A DNA stretch of 64,000 bases from Mallotus nudiflorus (lineage: Eukaryota > Streptophyta > Magnoliopsida > Malpighiales > Euphorbiaceae). The stretch is taken from contig CANTUR010000009.1 of the NCBI GenBank assembly GCA_947683625.1, forward strand, positions 447,501 through 511,500, in the 5' to 3' direction. Position 1 is the first letter of the stretch, and each line of letters begins with the position of its first letter. Of the stretch, positions 54,441-64,000 are shown piece after piece. A program made the position numbers and the translations under genes. Below the pieces are notes generated by a model. It was not told the DNA's origin, ran no database searches, and worked only from the letters and a program-made list of their open reading frames with translations.

Positions 54441-55861
54441 AACTCATTTAATTAAAATTAATGGAGATTAGACTAACTTAGGGATGGTGATTTAAATGAA
54501 TGCATTGTTTACTTGTAGATTTTATAACTAGTTTGCTTGGAGTTAATTGTTTTAATAAGGGTTTTATATGAAATTGCATGTAAATAAAGAGTAAGATAGT
54601 AATTCATAAATTAATTCTAAAAGAACACGAGACTAAAAGAAGATAGTATTCCATACCCAAAATCTCCTGGTTATAGTGCTGGCTTTCTTTTAAAGAATCA
54701 AGTACCACCATTTTTCGATTTGTCCCAATTATTACCCTGGGTGACAACTCCTTATCTTTATACCATGTCTTTATGATAGTGGTTAATGTGTTCTTTGGAA
54801 CCCTGAGCTTAAATAGTATCACAGTTGGTAAGATCATAGGCATACGCTAAACCCTGCTATCTATAATTAGGGTTTTGAGTTAAAATTGAATTAGATTTAG
54901 ATGGATAAAAGTAGGGTTACTTATTAATTATTTTATTTATTAATTTGTTGTTTAAAGTCAATTTAATTAAATTAGGGCTTTTAGAATAAGTTTAATTGAT
55001 TGTTTGATCATTTATTTATTCATTTTGGTTTTTTTTATTGTTTTTGTGCTTATTTATTTGCTTTTATGTGTTTTGGGCCCTATGCCCATATTAGGCTCAA
55101 CCCATTTAAATAAATTTATGTTTTTTATAGGTTTAATTAATAAAAATGCATCTTCAAGCCCATAATTAATTAGATATAGGTTATAAATAACTTAGGCCCA
55201 TTTAGTTAATTTAGACATAGGCTCACCTAGTTTAATTTAATTTAATAGACTTAACCCTTTAAATTAAAACCTTGTCCATAATTTGTAGCCCACTAATTTA
55301 AATACTTCATCATTTGTAGATTTAGGTCCATTTTAGAATTAAAACAAATAGACTTATGTTCATTTAATTAAAATTAAATAGGAATTAAGTCCATTAGTCT
55401 TTATGCTCAATTGTAAATTAAAACACGTAGATTTACCCATTTCATTAAAATTAATGTAAATTAGACACTTAGGGATTAGGAATTTAAATGAATTCATTAT
55501 TTAAATGTACTTTTCATGACTAGTTTGTTTAGAGTTAGTTATTTAAATAAGGGTTTAAGTGAAATTACATGTAAATAGAGGGTAAGATAGTAATTCATAA
55601 AGTAATTCTAAATGAACACAAGACTGAAAGAAGTTGGTATTCTGTATCTAGAATCTCCTGGTTGTGATGATGGTTTTCTTTTAGAGAATCAAGTGACACC
55701 ATTTTTCAATTTGTCCTAGTTATTACCTTGGGTGGTGACTCTTCATCTCCACGCCATGTCTTTGTGACAGTGGTTAGTGTGTTCTCTAGAGCCTTGAGCT
55801 CAAACATTGTTGAGGTTGCTAAAATCTTGGACGCGTGCTAAACCTCGCCATCTATAATCCC

Positions 55862-56417
55862 TAGTTATATAAATGTTCTTAGTAGTGGGATAATAACATC
55901 AATATCCCTTTTATAGATCGATATAGCCAATAAAGATACATCAGATAGCTCGTGGATCCAATTTACTAAGTAGCTTATGAACATATGTTAAGCATCCAAA
56001 GATTCAGGGTTCAAGATTATTCAAAAAGGAAGATGGAACAAGTTCTTGAAGTTTCTGAAGAGGCATTTTGAAATTGAGTACTCATGATGGATTCCAATTT
56101 ATAAGATACGTAACGGACCGAACAACCTCTCCTTAATATTCCTAACGAACATTCATGTCAAATAGAGATGCATAAACAACTTCCAATAGTTGTCAATTTT
56201 TTCATTCTACTATACCATTATGTTAGGGAGTTCCAGCGTAAGAAGTTTGGTGACAAATGCCATGCTTGTGGAAAAAAACTTTAAAGATTGAGTTAAGATA
56301 CTCCTCACAATTATCATATTGCAAGACTTAAATTTTGCACTGGTATTGTGTGGCCACCATTTTATACAAGTCATAAAAATATAAACCACACATCTCCATG
56401 TTTGAAAGTAGGGAGAC
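55862..56417 (-). pseudogene. Copia-2 piece 2 (integrase)
   Basis: On -: FYDLYKMVATQYQCKI, DNCEEYLNS (second catalytic Asp kept), FFHKHGICHQTSYAGTP, NGIVE, VTYLINWNPS, FGCLTYVHK and CIFIGYIDL, then YYPTTKNIYITRD. This is the copia integrase core and C-terminal part, with stops. It is flanked by LTR-X copy 1 (left) and copy 3 (right). Confidence 0.83.
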
Positions 56418-56422
56418 CTAGG

Positions 56423-58486
56423 TGTAGATGGCGGGGTTTAAAGAGCATCCAAGATTTTAGCAACTGTGACACTATCCACTGTCACAAAGATATGGCATGG
56501 AGATGAGGAGTTTCCACTTAGGATAATAACTGGGACAAATAAAAAAGGTGGTACTCGATTCACTAAAAGAAAGCTAGCACCACAACCAAGAGATTCTGGA
56601 TACAAATACCAATTTCTTTCAGTCTCGTGTTGATTTAGAATTACTTTATGAATTACTATATTATCCTCTATTTACATGTAATTTCATATAAACCTTTATT
56701 CTGGAAATTATTTCCAAGGCAAACTAGTCATGAAAATACAAGTAAATAAAGCATTCATTCAAACATATAATCCTTAAGTTAGTCTAATATACATGGATTT
56801 TAATTAAATGAGCTAAATCTATATGTTTTAATTAATGAGTCTAAAGGGCCTAATTCCTTTTAATTTTAATTGAGCGAACCTAAGTCTATTTATTTTTAAT
56901 TTTAAAAAATGGGCCTAAATGTATAATTTATGGAGGTATTTAAATTAATGGGCCTAATTCTACATATTTTAATTCTAAGGTGATCTTAAATCTACAAGTT
57001 ATGAAAAAATCTTTAATTAGATGGGCTAAGTCTAATTAATTACATTAAAATAAATTAGGTGACCTATGTCTAATTTACTAAATGGGCCTAAGTTATCTCG
57101 AACCTAAAATCTAATTAATAATGGGCCTAAAATGCATTTTAATTAATTAAACCTAAAAAAACCTAAATTTAAATGGGTTAAAGCCTGATGTGGGCTTAGG
57201 GGCCATAACACACAAAAATAAATAAACAAGCCCCAAAATAAATAAAACATATTAAAAAATTAAATAATAGATCAAACAACTAATTAAATTAATTCCTTCT
57301 AAACCCCTAATTTTCATTAACATGAAATCCTAAATTAATTTACTTCCTCCATTGATTTTAATTAATTACCCAATTGAAACCCTAATTTTACTTAAAAATT
57401 AATTAAAATAAACAAACAACCACACACTTATTTCCACTATTCCCACTATTGGGGCTATTACAATAATCTATAGAAAATAATAATAATAATAATTAATACA
57501 ACCTCAAACAAAACATAAAAATAAAATAAATAAATAAATAAATAAGACTTAAAAACTAAACTTACAATGTCTTATCCATTGCCTCTCATGGACTTCTAAT
57601 GAGTTTAGTGATCCATAATCACTATAAAAAAGAACAAAAAATATGATTAGTCAATAAATTATAACAATAATAAAACAAAATTAAAAATCAATAAAATCAA
57701 GAAAAAGAAATAAATAAAATAAATAAGGGGAAGATGATGCTTATGGATGATTTTAATGGAGTGCTCCATAGATTTTATAAAATCACCGTTCTTGATAGGT
57801 CTTTGAATATTGTTCTTTAAAAATTCTCCAAATATCTTTGTTTAAGCAAAAGAATTTGTAGGGAATAAGATTTTTTATTTTTTTTCTCTCCCCCACTTTC
57901 TTTTTCTTTCTTTTTTCTTTCTTTTTTTTTCTTTTCTTTATCGTTCCTTCCTCTTCTCTTTTATTTTTTTGCCTTTCTTTTTTCTCTTTTTGCCCCTATT
58001 CGTCTTTTTTTTCTCCTCCCTTTTTTAAGAGCCAAAACACTCCTTATATAGGGATACGTCTTCAAACCCTAGTTATAAATTAATTCTTAAAAGATTTTTA
58101 TTTCCTTAAAAAACATTATCAAAATAATTTTAGGAGAATTTCATACCAATTAGGACTTAATTTTCTAGAAAACTCAAGATCCTGGGCAAAAGAGGCCTAA
58201 TTCTGACCAGAATTATATAATTTCGATCAGAATTAATGTAATTTTGATCACTTTTTTTAAATACTTTTATTTATAAAAAGGTCCTTGAAAGAATTTAAGT
58301 TTTACAATTAGATCCTTAAAAAGTATTGCATTTTAGTCCATGAAAACATTCAATCCTTTCTTTGAAAAACGCAATCAGACCCCTAAAGTTTCAAAGTTCA
58401 ACTATTAAAGATATATTCATGATATTTTCATCATCGGAGTCTTTCTTTGCATCCATAACTCATCATCCTGAAATTAGGTGTCTACA
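56423..58486 (-). mobile_element. LTR-X copy 3, solo LTR, inverted
   Basis: 2064 bp. On - it reads TGTAGACACC...CGCCATCTACA with intact TG/CA ends. TATA box (TATAAGGAG on -) at 58044-58051, followed on - by a 170-bp purine-rich run (polypyrimidine on + at about 57860-58026). It interrupts copia-2 between FIDECT (right) and VSLLSNME (left). Flanks CTAGG and CTAAA match at 3 of 5 bases. Confidence 0.85.
57860..58026. repeat. Polypyrimidine tract (+ strand)
   Basis: Nearly pure T and C with CTTT/CTTTTT runs for about 165 bp, just downstream of the LTR-X TATA box when read on -. A weaker CT-rich stretch lies at the same place in copy 1 (48590-48665, opposite base composition). Confidence 0.8.
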
Positions 58487-58491
58487 CTAAA

Positions 58492-59529
58492 TCATTCAGG
58501 TACATTCATCAATAAATGTTACAAAATATCAAGCACTAGATAGAGTGGGAATCCCAGTAGGTCCCCATACAATAAAATGAATAGTCATAAATGGAAATGA
58601 ATTTTTATTATAACTCGGTACATATGAAATCTAGTGGCTCTTTGTAAATTCATAAATATCACACTTGAACTCGGAGTCTATGATACTCAAAAATAATTCA
58701 GGCTTTATTTTTCTAAGATAATTAAAAGATAGATGTCCAAAATGACAATACGACAAAATGACTCATCTTTGTCCGAGCTGCTTCTAATAACACTATTGAC
58801 TTGACTTGATCTTTTATTCGGATCACCATGCAAATCAAGATAGTATAACTTTCTATGTTTAACACTAGAGCTAAGAATCTAGTGCATTGTAATGTCTTGA
58901 AATAAACAATAGTTAGGCCAAAATTTAATAGTATAGTTTTAAGGTTTCAGTGATTTGGACAATAGATAGTAGATTACGCGAAAGGGATGGAACAACAAGA
59001 ACATTATCTAAATTAAGAGAGTTAAAAGTTACATATTGATCCTTCATGAGAGATGGGTGCTATTCCTCCATTAGTTGTCAAAATATTTTGTTAGGTTAAT
59101 GGGAAAACGGAAGTAAGATGGTGGGTGAAGTTTGTTATATGATCAGTAGCACCTGTGTTAATAATCCATGTATCATTTTGAGTAAGATTTGTCATACCTT
59201 ATGTTTCATCAAGATCACCACTTGGTTGTATGACACTAGAGGTGGCAATTACAGCTTTTTTAAGCCTCTTATGAGGCTTTCTATTAAAATCCCACCATTC
59301 TAGATAACCCATAATTTCATACTATAGCTCCTTAGAGTGTCCAATTTTACCATAGTGAGTACATTTGTATGTACTAGACTTATTCGGTACTTTCTCTTTG
59401 AATTATGGTTGAGTCTCAGCTGCTATAAGTACTGCATTGTTCGATAGAACCTTTGGCTCCTCCAATATCTATCGTTGGTTATGATCCCTACATATATATG
59501 CATAACTAGACTTTAGATCAAGACGGGGT
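58492..59529 (-). pseudogene. Copia-2 piece 1 (gag end, protease, pre-integrase)
   Basis: On - from 59529: YKCTHYGKIGHSKE (CCHC knuckle with one Cys lost), NRKPHKRLKKAVIATSS, TQNDTWIINTGATDHITNFT (protease, DSGA replaced by NTGA), then NVLVVPSLSRNLLSI-like and FGHLSFNYLRKIKPE (pre-integrase), and ends VTFIDECT before LTR-X copy 3. Its gag N-terminus is cut off by the Athila-3 LTR at 59530. Confidence 0.82.
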
Positions 59530-60883
59530 GATAGAATGCAATATAACATATTCATTTAAGGTCATTTTTGTTAACTTTCTTTTCAGTTTGCATTAATATT
59601 ATATTTAATTATTAAATTTTATTTCTTTTCTTATATTTTTATGCTCTCTATATGATTTGTAGGTCTTTGTTTGCTAATCTCATGCTTATAGTGGTAATGG
59701 AGTGCATTTCAATGAAGTTTAGAATCAAAGAAAGCAAGCTAGAGTTGGTGTTGACTTGTTTGGATGGTGCTGACTCGTTACAACAACCCATCATGCCAAC
59801 TCATTATGATGGTGTCGACTCGTACCATGCTGAAGGGCTAAGTGGAGCCATGATGGAAGACTAATGTTGACTCACAGCTAACTCGACACAATGGTGCCAA
59901 GTAGTTAATGCACCCTTTCTTTATAACTCTTCACAATTGACCTCTTTTGAAAAATGTACAAATTGGGATGCTTAGAAGGTCTATAAAAAGATGTATTGAC
60001 ATTATTTTGGGGATGATTTTTTAGTTAAAGAAAAAAGGAAGTATATCTTGTTTATTATCACTATTGTTTAGTTAAAAGTATTTTATATTTTATTGAAGAA
60101 CATTAAAGAAAGTCAAGAATTATTCAAGCAAGCTATCCATATTCAATTTCTATCTTTCTCTCTATTTGTACTTGATGTTTATTTTACTTTCGAGATGTTG
60201 TTTGAATATATTTATTATGTATCTTGGCTAAACAATTGTAGTTAGAATAGCAAGGAAGAATGAATAAAAGAACTATTCTCTTTTACAATTATATGAATGA
60301 GTTGATTTTAATTGAATGCTTAAACGTGTTATATATGGTTGGCCACTATGTATGACTTATTAATCAATTGTGTATAATGAGAATTAATGCATTTTGATGC
60401 AACAACAATTGAAATCACTTAAGGGTTAGGAAACTACTTGGAGACAAGTGTTTCTCCTTAAGGATTTAAAGAATTAATTCATATTTATCTCTATAATGTC
60501 ATGAGAATGCTTACAGACATTAAATAGGATTGCCCTTACTCGACAATGAGAATTTCTCATAAAGATTATTAGTCATTTCCTCCATTCATTTCATATGATA
60601 ATCTGTTATTTTCATTGTAGTTTCTTTGATGAATTCTAATTTGTAATTCTAATGAACTTAATTTGATTTTGTTTCTAATATAATTGGTGTAGTTAGTATA
60701 ACTAGTTTTTATTTAGTAATTTTAGAGTAGTTACAATAATTTACTTATCTTTATCATATTTATTTGTTTATCCATCTTATTAGATTACTGGCGAATACTT
60801 GCTCCAAATTCCCGAGTGGTCGACATCCTACTTTCTTTATACTAAGTCTTAGAGACTAAGGTAATACAATTTAACTTGCTTTA
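59530..60883 (+). repeat. Athila-3 5' LTR
   Basis: TGATAGAATGCAATATAAC...TTGCTTTA, 1354 bp. It parallels the array LTRs from start to end (for example TGATATAATGC start, PBS spacing) but is clearly diverged. It carries its own reiterated word (TGCTGACTCGTTAC, GTGTCGACTCGTACC, GTTGACTCACAGC, AACTCGACACAATGG) at 59750-59905. No partner LTR is in the window. Confidence 0.82.
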
Positions 60884-60888
60884 AATTT

Positions 60889-60908
60889 TAGCACCGTTGC
60901 TAGAAAAT
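60889..60908 (+). other. Athila-3 primer-binding site
   Basis: TAGCACCGTTGCTAGAAAAT, a decayed tRNA-Asp-type site, six bases after the LTR. Confidence 0.75.
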
Positions 60909-61036
60909 TTGTTTAGCATTTTATTAATTTAGGGAAGAAAAATGTTGTTTTAGGCTTTAATTTTATTTTTTCTTTTTTTTTATAATTTCGAATATAGTGA
61001 TTTACAAGTAAATAATTGTGATTTTAATATTTTTTT

Positions 61037-62030
61037 ATGCTTACTATAAGTGCTAGTGATAACATTCTATATTTTAACCCTGAAATTTAATCAACCTTAC
61101 ATGATTGACATAGGGAGCAAAGGAAAAAAAAGTGAATCAACAAAATTTAGACACTATGGCTACATTGAAAAGATGTACATCATGTGACTTCACTAAGCAT
61201 GATATGATAGGAAATGTTAGAGGAAATGTGGCTCCATCAATAACCAACAATAACTTTGAAATTAAACCAAGTATCAAAGAAATGGTGCAAAATAACCAAT
61301 TTGGAGGTTTACAAAGAGAGGATCCATATGCTCGTTTATTGACTTTCCTCAATGTATGTGCTATATTTAAGATCAATATAGTAATGGATAATGCTATAAG
61401 GTTAAGAATTTTTCCATTTTTAGTTAAGGAAAAAGCACAATTATGGCTTGCTAGTTTGCCAAGTGAGTCAGTCATAACTTGGGATCAATTGAAGCAAGCA
61501 TTTCTCCATAAGTATTTTCCACCACAAAAGACTGCCAAGTTTCACAATGAGATTACTACCTTCAAACAAAATGGAAATGAAACAATCTATATAGCTTAGG
61601 AGAGGTTTAAGGAGCTTCAAAGGCAATGCCCATACCCTAGCCTACCTAATTGGATGATCCCTCAAATTTTCTACAATTGGTTGATAGATGAGAATTGGAA
61701 TATTATCAATGCAGCCTCCAGTTGAAAATGGATGGATAAAACAACAAGGGAAGTTGTTATCTTGCTCGAAGAGCTTGCATCTCAAGGGTACATGGGTGAT
61801 GAACCAACAATGGCAAAAGCAAAAGGAGTCTTAGAACTCAACACCATAAACTTATTGAATGCTAAGGTAGATGCTCTTACCAAGTTGGTAAGTAAATCTC
61901 AAGTTAATTATATTAAAAATGCTAATCTTACTTGTGAGCTTTATGGTGGATCTCATTCGCATTTTCAATGCAATATGCATTCAAATTCTAATGAGGATGT
62001 AAGCAATGTGCAAGGAGCTTTTAACTAAAG
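61037..62030 (+). pseudogene. Athila-3 gag
   Basis: The probable start at 61037 gives MLTISASDNILYFNPEI. An open stretch of 155 codons at 61132-61599 has FEIKPSIKEMVQNNQFGGLQ, LRIFPFLVKEKAQLWLASLP and WDQLKQAFLHKYFPPQKTA. Stops at 61597 and 61723 separate WERFKELQRQCPYPSLPNW-like and MDKTTREVVILLEELASQGY parts. A knuckle remnant CELYGGSHSHFQC lies near 61935. The second Cys is lost, as in the mini-element. Confidence 0.88.
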
Positions 62031-62600
62031 AGGAGGATTGAACTTGAATATATATAACCCCCAATAGGGAAATCATTCTAGATTTTCATGGTTAAATCTA
62101 TCTTCTCAATTAAATCCTCCATTTAACCAAAATTTTCCCAAATCACAAAACACGCCTGGTTTTCTGAATAAACCAAATAGCTCCTCCTTTAATTCTTAAC
62201 CACCAAAGTCTAACTTAAATTTTCTTATGGAGCAATTCATAAACCAATAATCTACCACTAACAGACAATATGATAACCAATTCAAACAACTCCATACAAT
62301 AATTGATAAGCTTGTTTCCCATAATTGAATCCTTGAAAAATCATATTGTTCAACAAGCTTCATCAACCCCTCAACCTTTAGGAAGATTACCTAGTCAACC
62401 TAAATATCACCCTAAAGAATCTTATCAAGCCATAAATTTAAGGAGTGGTAAAGAAGTGGGGACTACCTCATCCAATAAGAAGAAGGTAGTTGAAGAGGAT
62501 TTTGATGAATGAGTGGTGGATACAAAAGTATATGATAGTATAAAGAATAATACGAATGATATTAGTAGTATAGAAGTGCACAATGGTAAAAAAGGACCAA
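62031..62600 (+). pseudogene. Athila-3 linker
   Basis: Asn/Pro-rich remnants, then PLGRLPSQPKYHPKESYQAI with NLRSGKEVG, and a Lys/Asp-rich segment. Same order as the array copies. Confidence 0.72.
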
Positions 62601-63195
62601 GCAAAGAAGGTGAACCCAAGATTGACCTTCAAACCTTACTTATCCCATAAAGATTCAGAAGGCACAATCTTGATAAAAAATTTGGTAAATTTCTTGATCA
62701 TTTGAAGGATATAACTATTGCTATACCTTTTTTGGAAGTTATTAGAGATATGCCTTCATGGGAGGTAAGATTGAAGAATATGGGCTAGTTTCACTTATTG
62801 AAGAGTCAAAGGCAATGTTCACTAAGACTCCACTAAAACTTAAGGATCCAAGTTATTTTACTATTCCTTATAAAAATGAGATGCTTCATTTAACAAAGCT
62901 TTGAGTGATATATGTTCAAGTGTGAGTTTAATGCCTTATTCAATATACAAGAAGATATATGTTGGTGATTTGAAGCCTATTGCCATATGTCTTTCTATGG
63001 TAGATAAGTCTACTGCAAACCCACTTGGTGTACTTGAGAATGTTCCTACCAAGGTGGGTAAGTTTATTAATCCAGCAGATTTTGTTATGGTAGACATGGA
63101 GGAGGAACTTTAAATTCTTGAATTATTGGGGAGACCATTTTTAATGACCGCGGGAGCTGTTATTGACATGAAAAAATGGTAAAATTAAAATAGAA
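62601..63195 (+). pseudogene. Athila-3 protease
   Basis: EPKIDLQTLLIP, RHNLDKKFGKFLDHLKDITI, IPFLEVIRDMPSWE, then SDICSSVSLMPYSIYKK (active site CDLGAS replaced by SDICSS), LENVPTKVGKFINPADFVMV and LLGRPFLMTAGAVIDMKK. Confidence 0.84.
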
Positions 63196-64000
63196 GTGAA
63201 TGATGAGTTTATTATTTTTTATGTTTTTAAAATGATTAGGACAATACCAGCCATTAAAGTTTATGAAGAGATTAATTCACTTGATATCATTAATGAATGC
63301 ATAAAAGAAGTTGTATACGAGTGTGTAGGTCAAAACCTTTGGAGATTTCCATATCATAAGGGGCTAATAAGAAAAGTTCTAATAAGGAGGAAGCAGCTTG
63401 TGCAAGGACATTAGATTCGAGTCCATGTGGCTCTCCTTATAGGTATCAATGCTTTTAGCCACTAAGGAATTAGGATCCTCATAGACCTTCATTGTCAAAT
63501 GAAGTACTAAAGTTGGAGCTCAAGCCTTTGCCTTCCACTCTAAGGTGTAAGGAGAACATATTGGTACTTAATTAGGAGAAGTGCCATTTTATAGCACAAG
63601 AGAGGATTGTTCTAGGTCATTTGGTCTCACATAAAGGTATAGAAGTTGATAGAGCAAAAATAGAAGTCATTCTAGTTTGCCACCTTTAAAGTGTGTTAAG
63701 GATGTAAGGAGTTTTCTTTGCTATACGAGTTTTTATAGAAGGTTCATTAAGGATTATTTAAGATCGCAAAGCCATTATGCAAACTACTTATAAAGGAGAC
63801 CATTTTTTAGATGGATGATAAATGTATGGAGGCATTTAGAACCTTAAACAAAGCTCATATCTTAGCATCGGTCTTGCAACCACCTAATTGGGAGCAACCA
63901 TTTGAGATCATGTGTGATGCAAGTAATTTTAGAGTTGGGGCTATTTTAGGTCAATGAAGAGAAGGCAAGCCTTATATGATTTACTATGCTAGCAAGCTAC
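63196..64000 (+). pseudogene. Athila-3 RT/RNase H remnant, runs off window
   Basis: The linker frame at 63196-63414 (AIKVYEEINSLDIINECIKE) is followed by VLKLELKPLPSTLRC, which is joined straight to LVLN-stop-EKCHFIAQER and IVLGHLVSHKGIEVDRAKIE. So nearly all of the RT fingers and palm, including the catalytic box, is deleted near 63548. RNase H follows in shifted frames: KAHILASVLQPPNWEQPFEI, MCDASNFRVGAILGQ and KPYMIYYASKL at the window edge. Confidence 0.82.

Larger units (their letters stand above)
49263..54865 (+). mobile_element. LTR-X copy 2, solo LTR nested in copy 1, split by mini-element
   Basis: TATAAACACCCAATTTC...CTATCTATA. Both ends have decayed from TG and CA (copy 3 has TGTAGACACC...CATCTACA). 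About 2.2 kb without the insert. TATA box CTATAAAAAG at 49697-49706. Perfect palindrome AATTCCGATCGGAATT at 49500-49515. The mini-retrotransposon sits 10 bp after the TATA box. Confidence 0.87.
48079..55856 (+). mobile_element. LTR-X copy 1, solo LTR, split by copy 2
   Basis: The left part is 48079-49262 (TGTAAAGACTCAATTTC...) and the right part 54871-55856 (...CTCGCCATCTATA). Together about 2.2 kb with ATCCC on both sides and no coding region. TATA box CTATAAAAG at 48554-48562. AATTCTGATT-type palindromes lie at 48328-48405. The 3' half is rich in TTAGGCCCA words. Family features suggest a Ty3/gypsy LTR, but I have no internal region to prove it. Confidence 0.85.

Noticed and set aside
54604..54843. 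79-codon minus-strand frame
   Set aside because: It lies in the end region of LTR-X copy 2. The matching part of copies 1 and 3 does not keep the frame, and no motif is seen.

Overview
The window looks like repeat-only chromatin from a large, AT-rich angiosperm genome, most likely a eudicot. I found no intact host gene, rRNA, tRNA or CRISPR. Every coding signal belongs to a transposable element, and nearly all are broken by stops, frameshifts or deletions. Families were assigned by reading conserved protein motifs and terminal structures (LTR ends, target-site duplications, primer sites, polypurine tracts). The species cannot be named from this sequence.

Layout. (1) 1-3379: a degraded Mutator-like (MULE) transposase on +, facing a small GRF zinc-finger protein on -. 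(2) 3380-41679: one very large Tat-lineage Ty3/gypsy element with gag, protease, RT, two RNase H domains, integrase, an antisense plant-mobile-domain ORF and 3' UTR tandem repeats. It is split between its second RNase H and integrase by a 22.6 kb insertion. (3) 11794-34435: that insertion is an Athila-lineage array, LTR-internal-LTR-internal-LTR, flanked by one perfect 5-bp duplication (GAAGC). The gag of its second unit holds a 1.5 kb solo LTR. (4) 41685-about 45200: a Tork/TNT1-like copia element on +, truncated at its 5' end. (5) about 45200-47830: an Athila gag-protease remnant on -, without polymerase. (6) 47995-59529: a copia element on -, cut into three pieces by two insertions of one 2.1-2.2 kb LTR family (here LTR-X). 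One LTR-X holds a second LTR-X, which holds a 3.4 kb gag-protease mini-retrotransposon. (7) 59530-64000: the 5' LTR, gag, protease and RNase H of a third, related Athila element that runs off the window.

Most worth a second look: paired hairpin-plus-polypurine modules at the Athila 3' end; a promoter-like block in front of the Athila env-position ORF that reuses a palindromic word from the LTR; the gag-protease-only element; the MULE/GRF convergent pair; and the antisense mobile-domain ORF with an LTR word upstream. All functional readings are inference from sequence.
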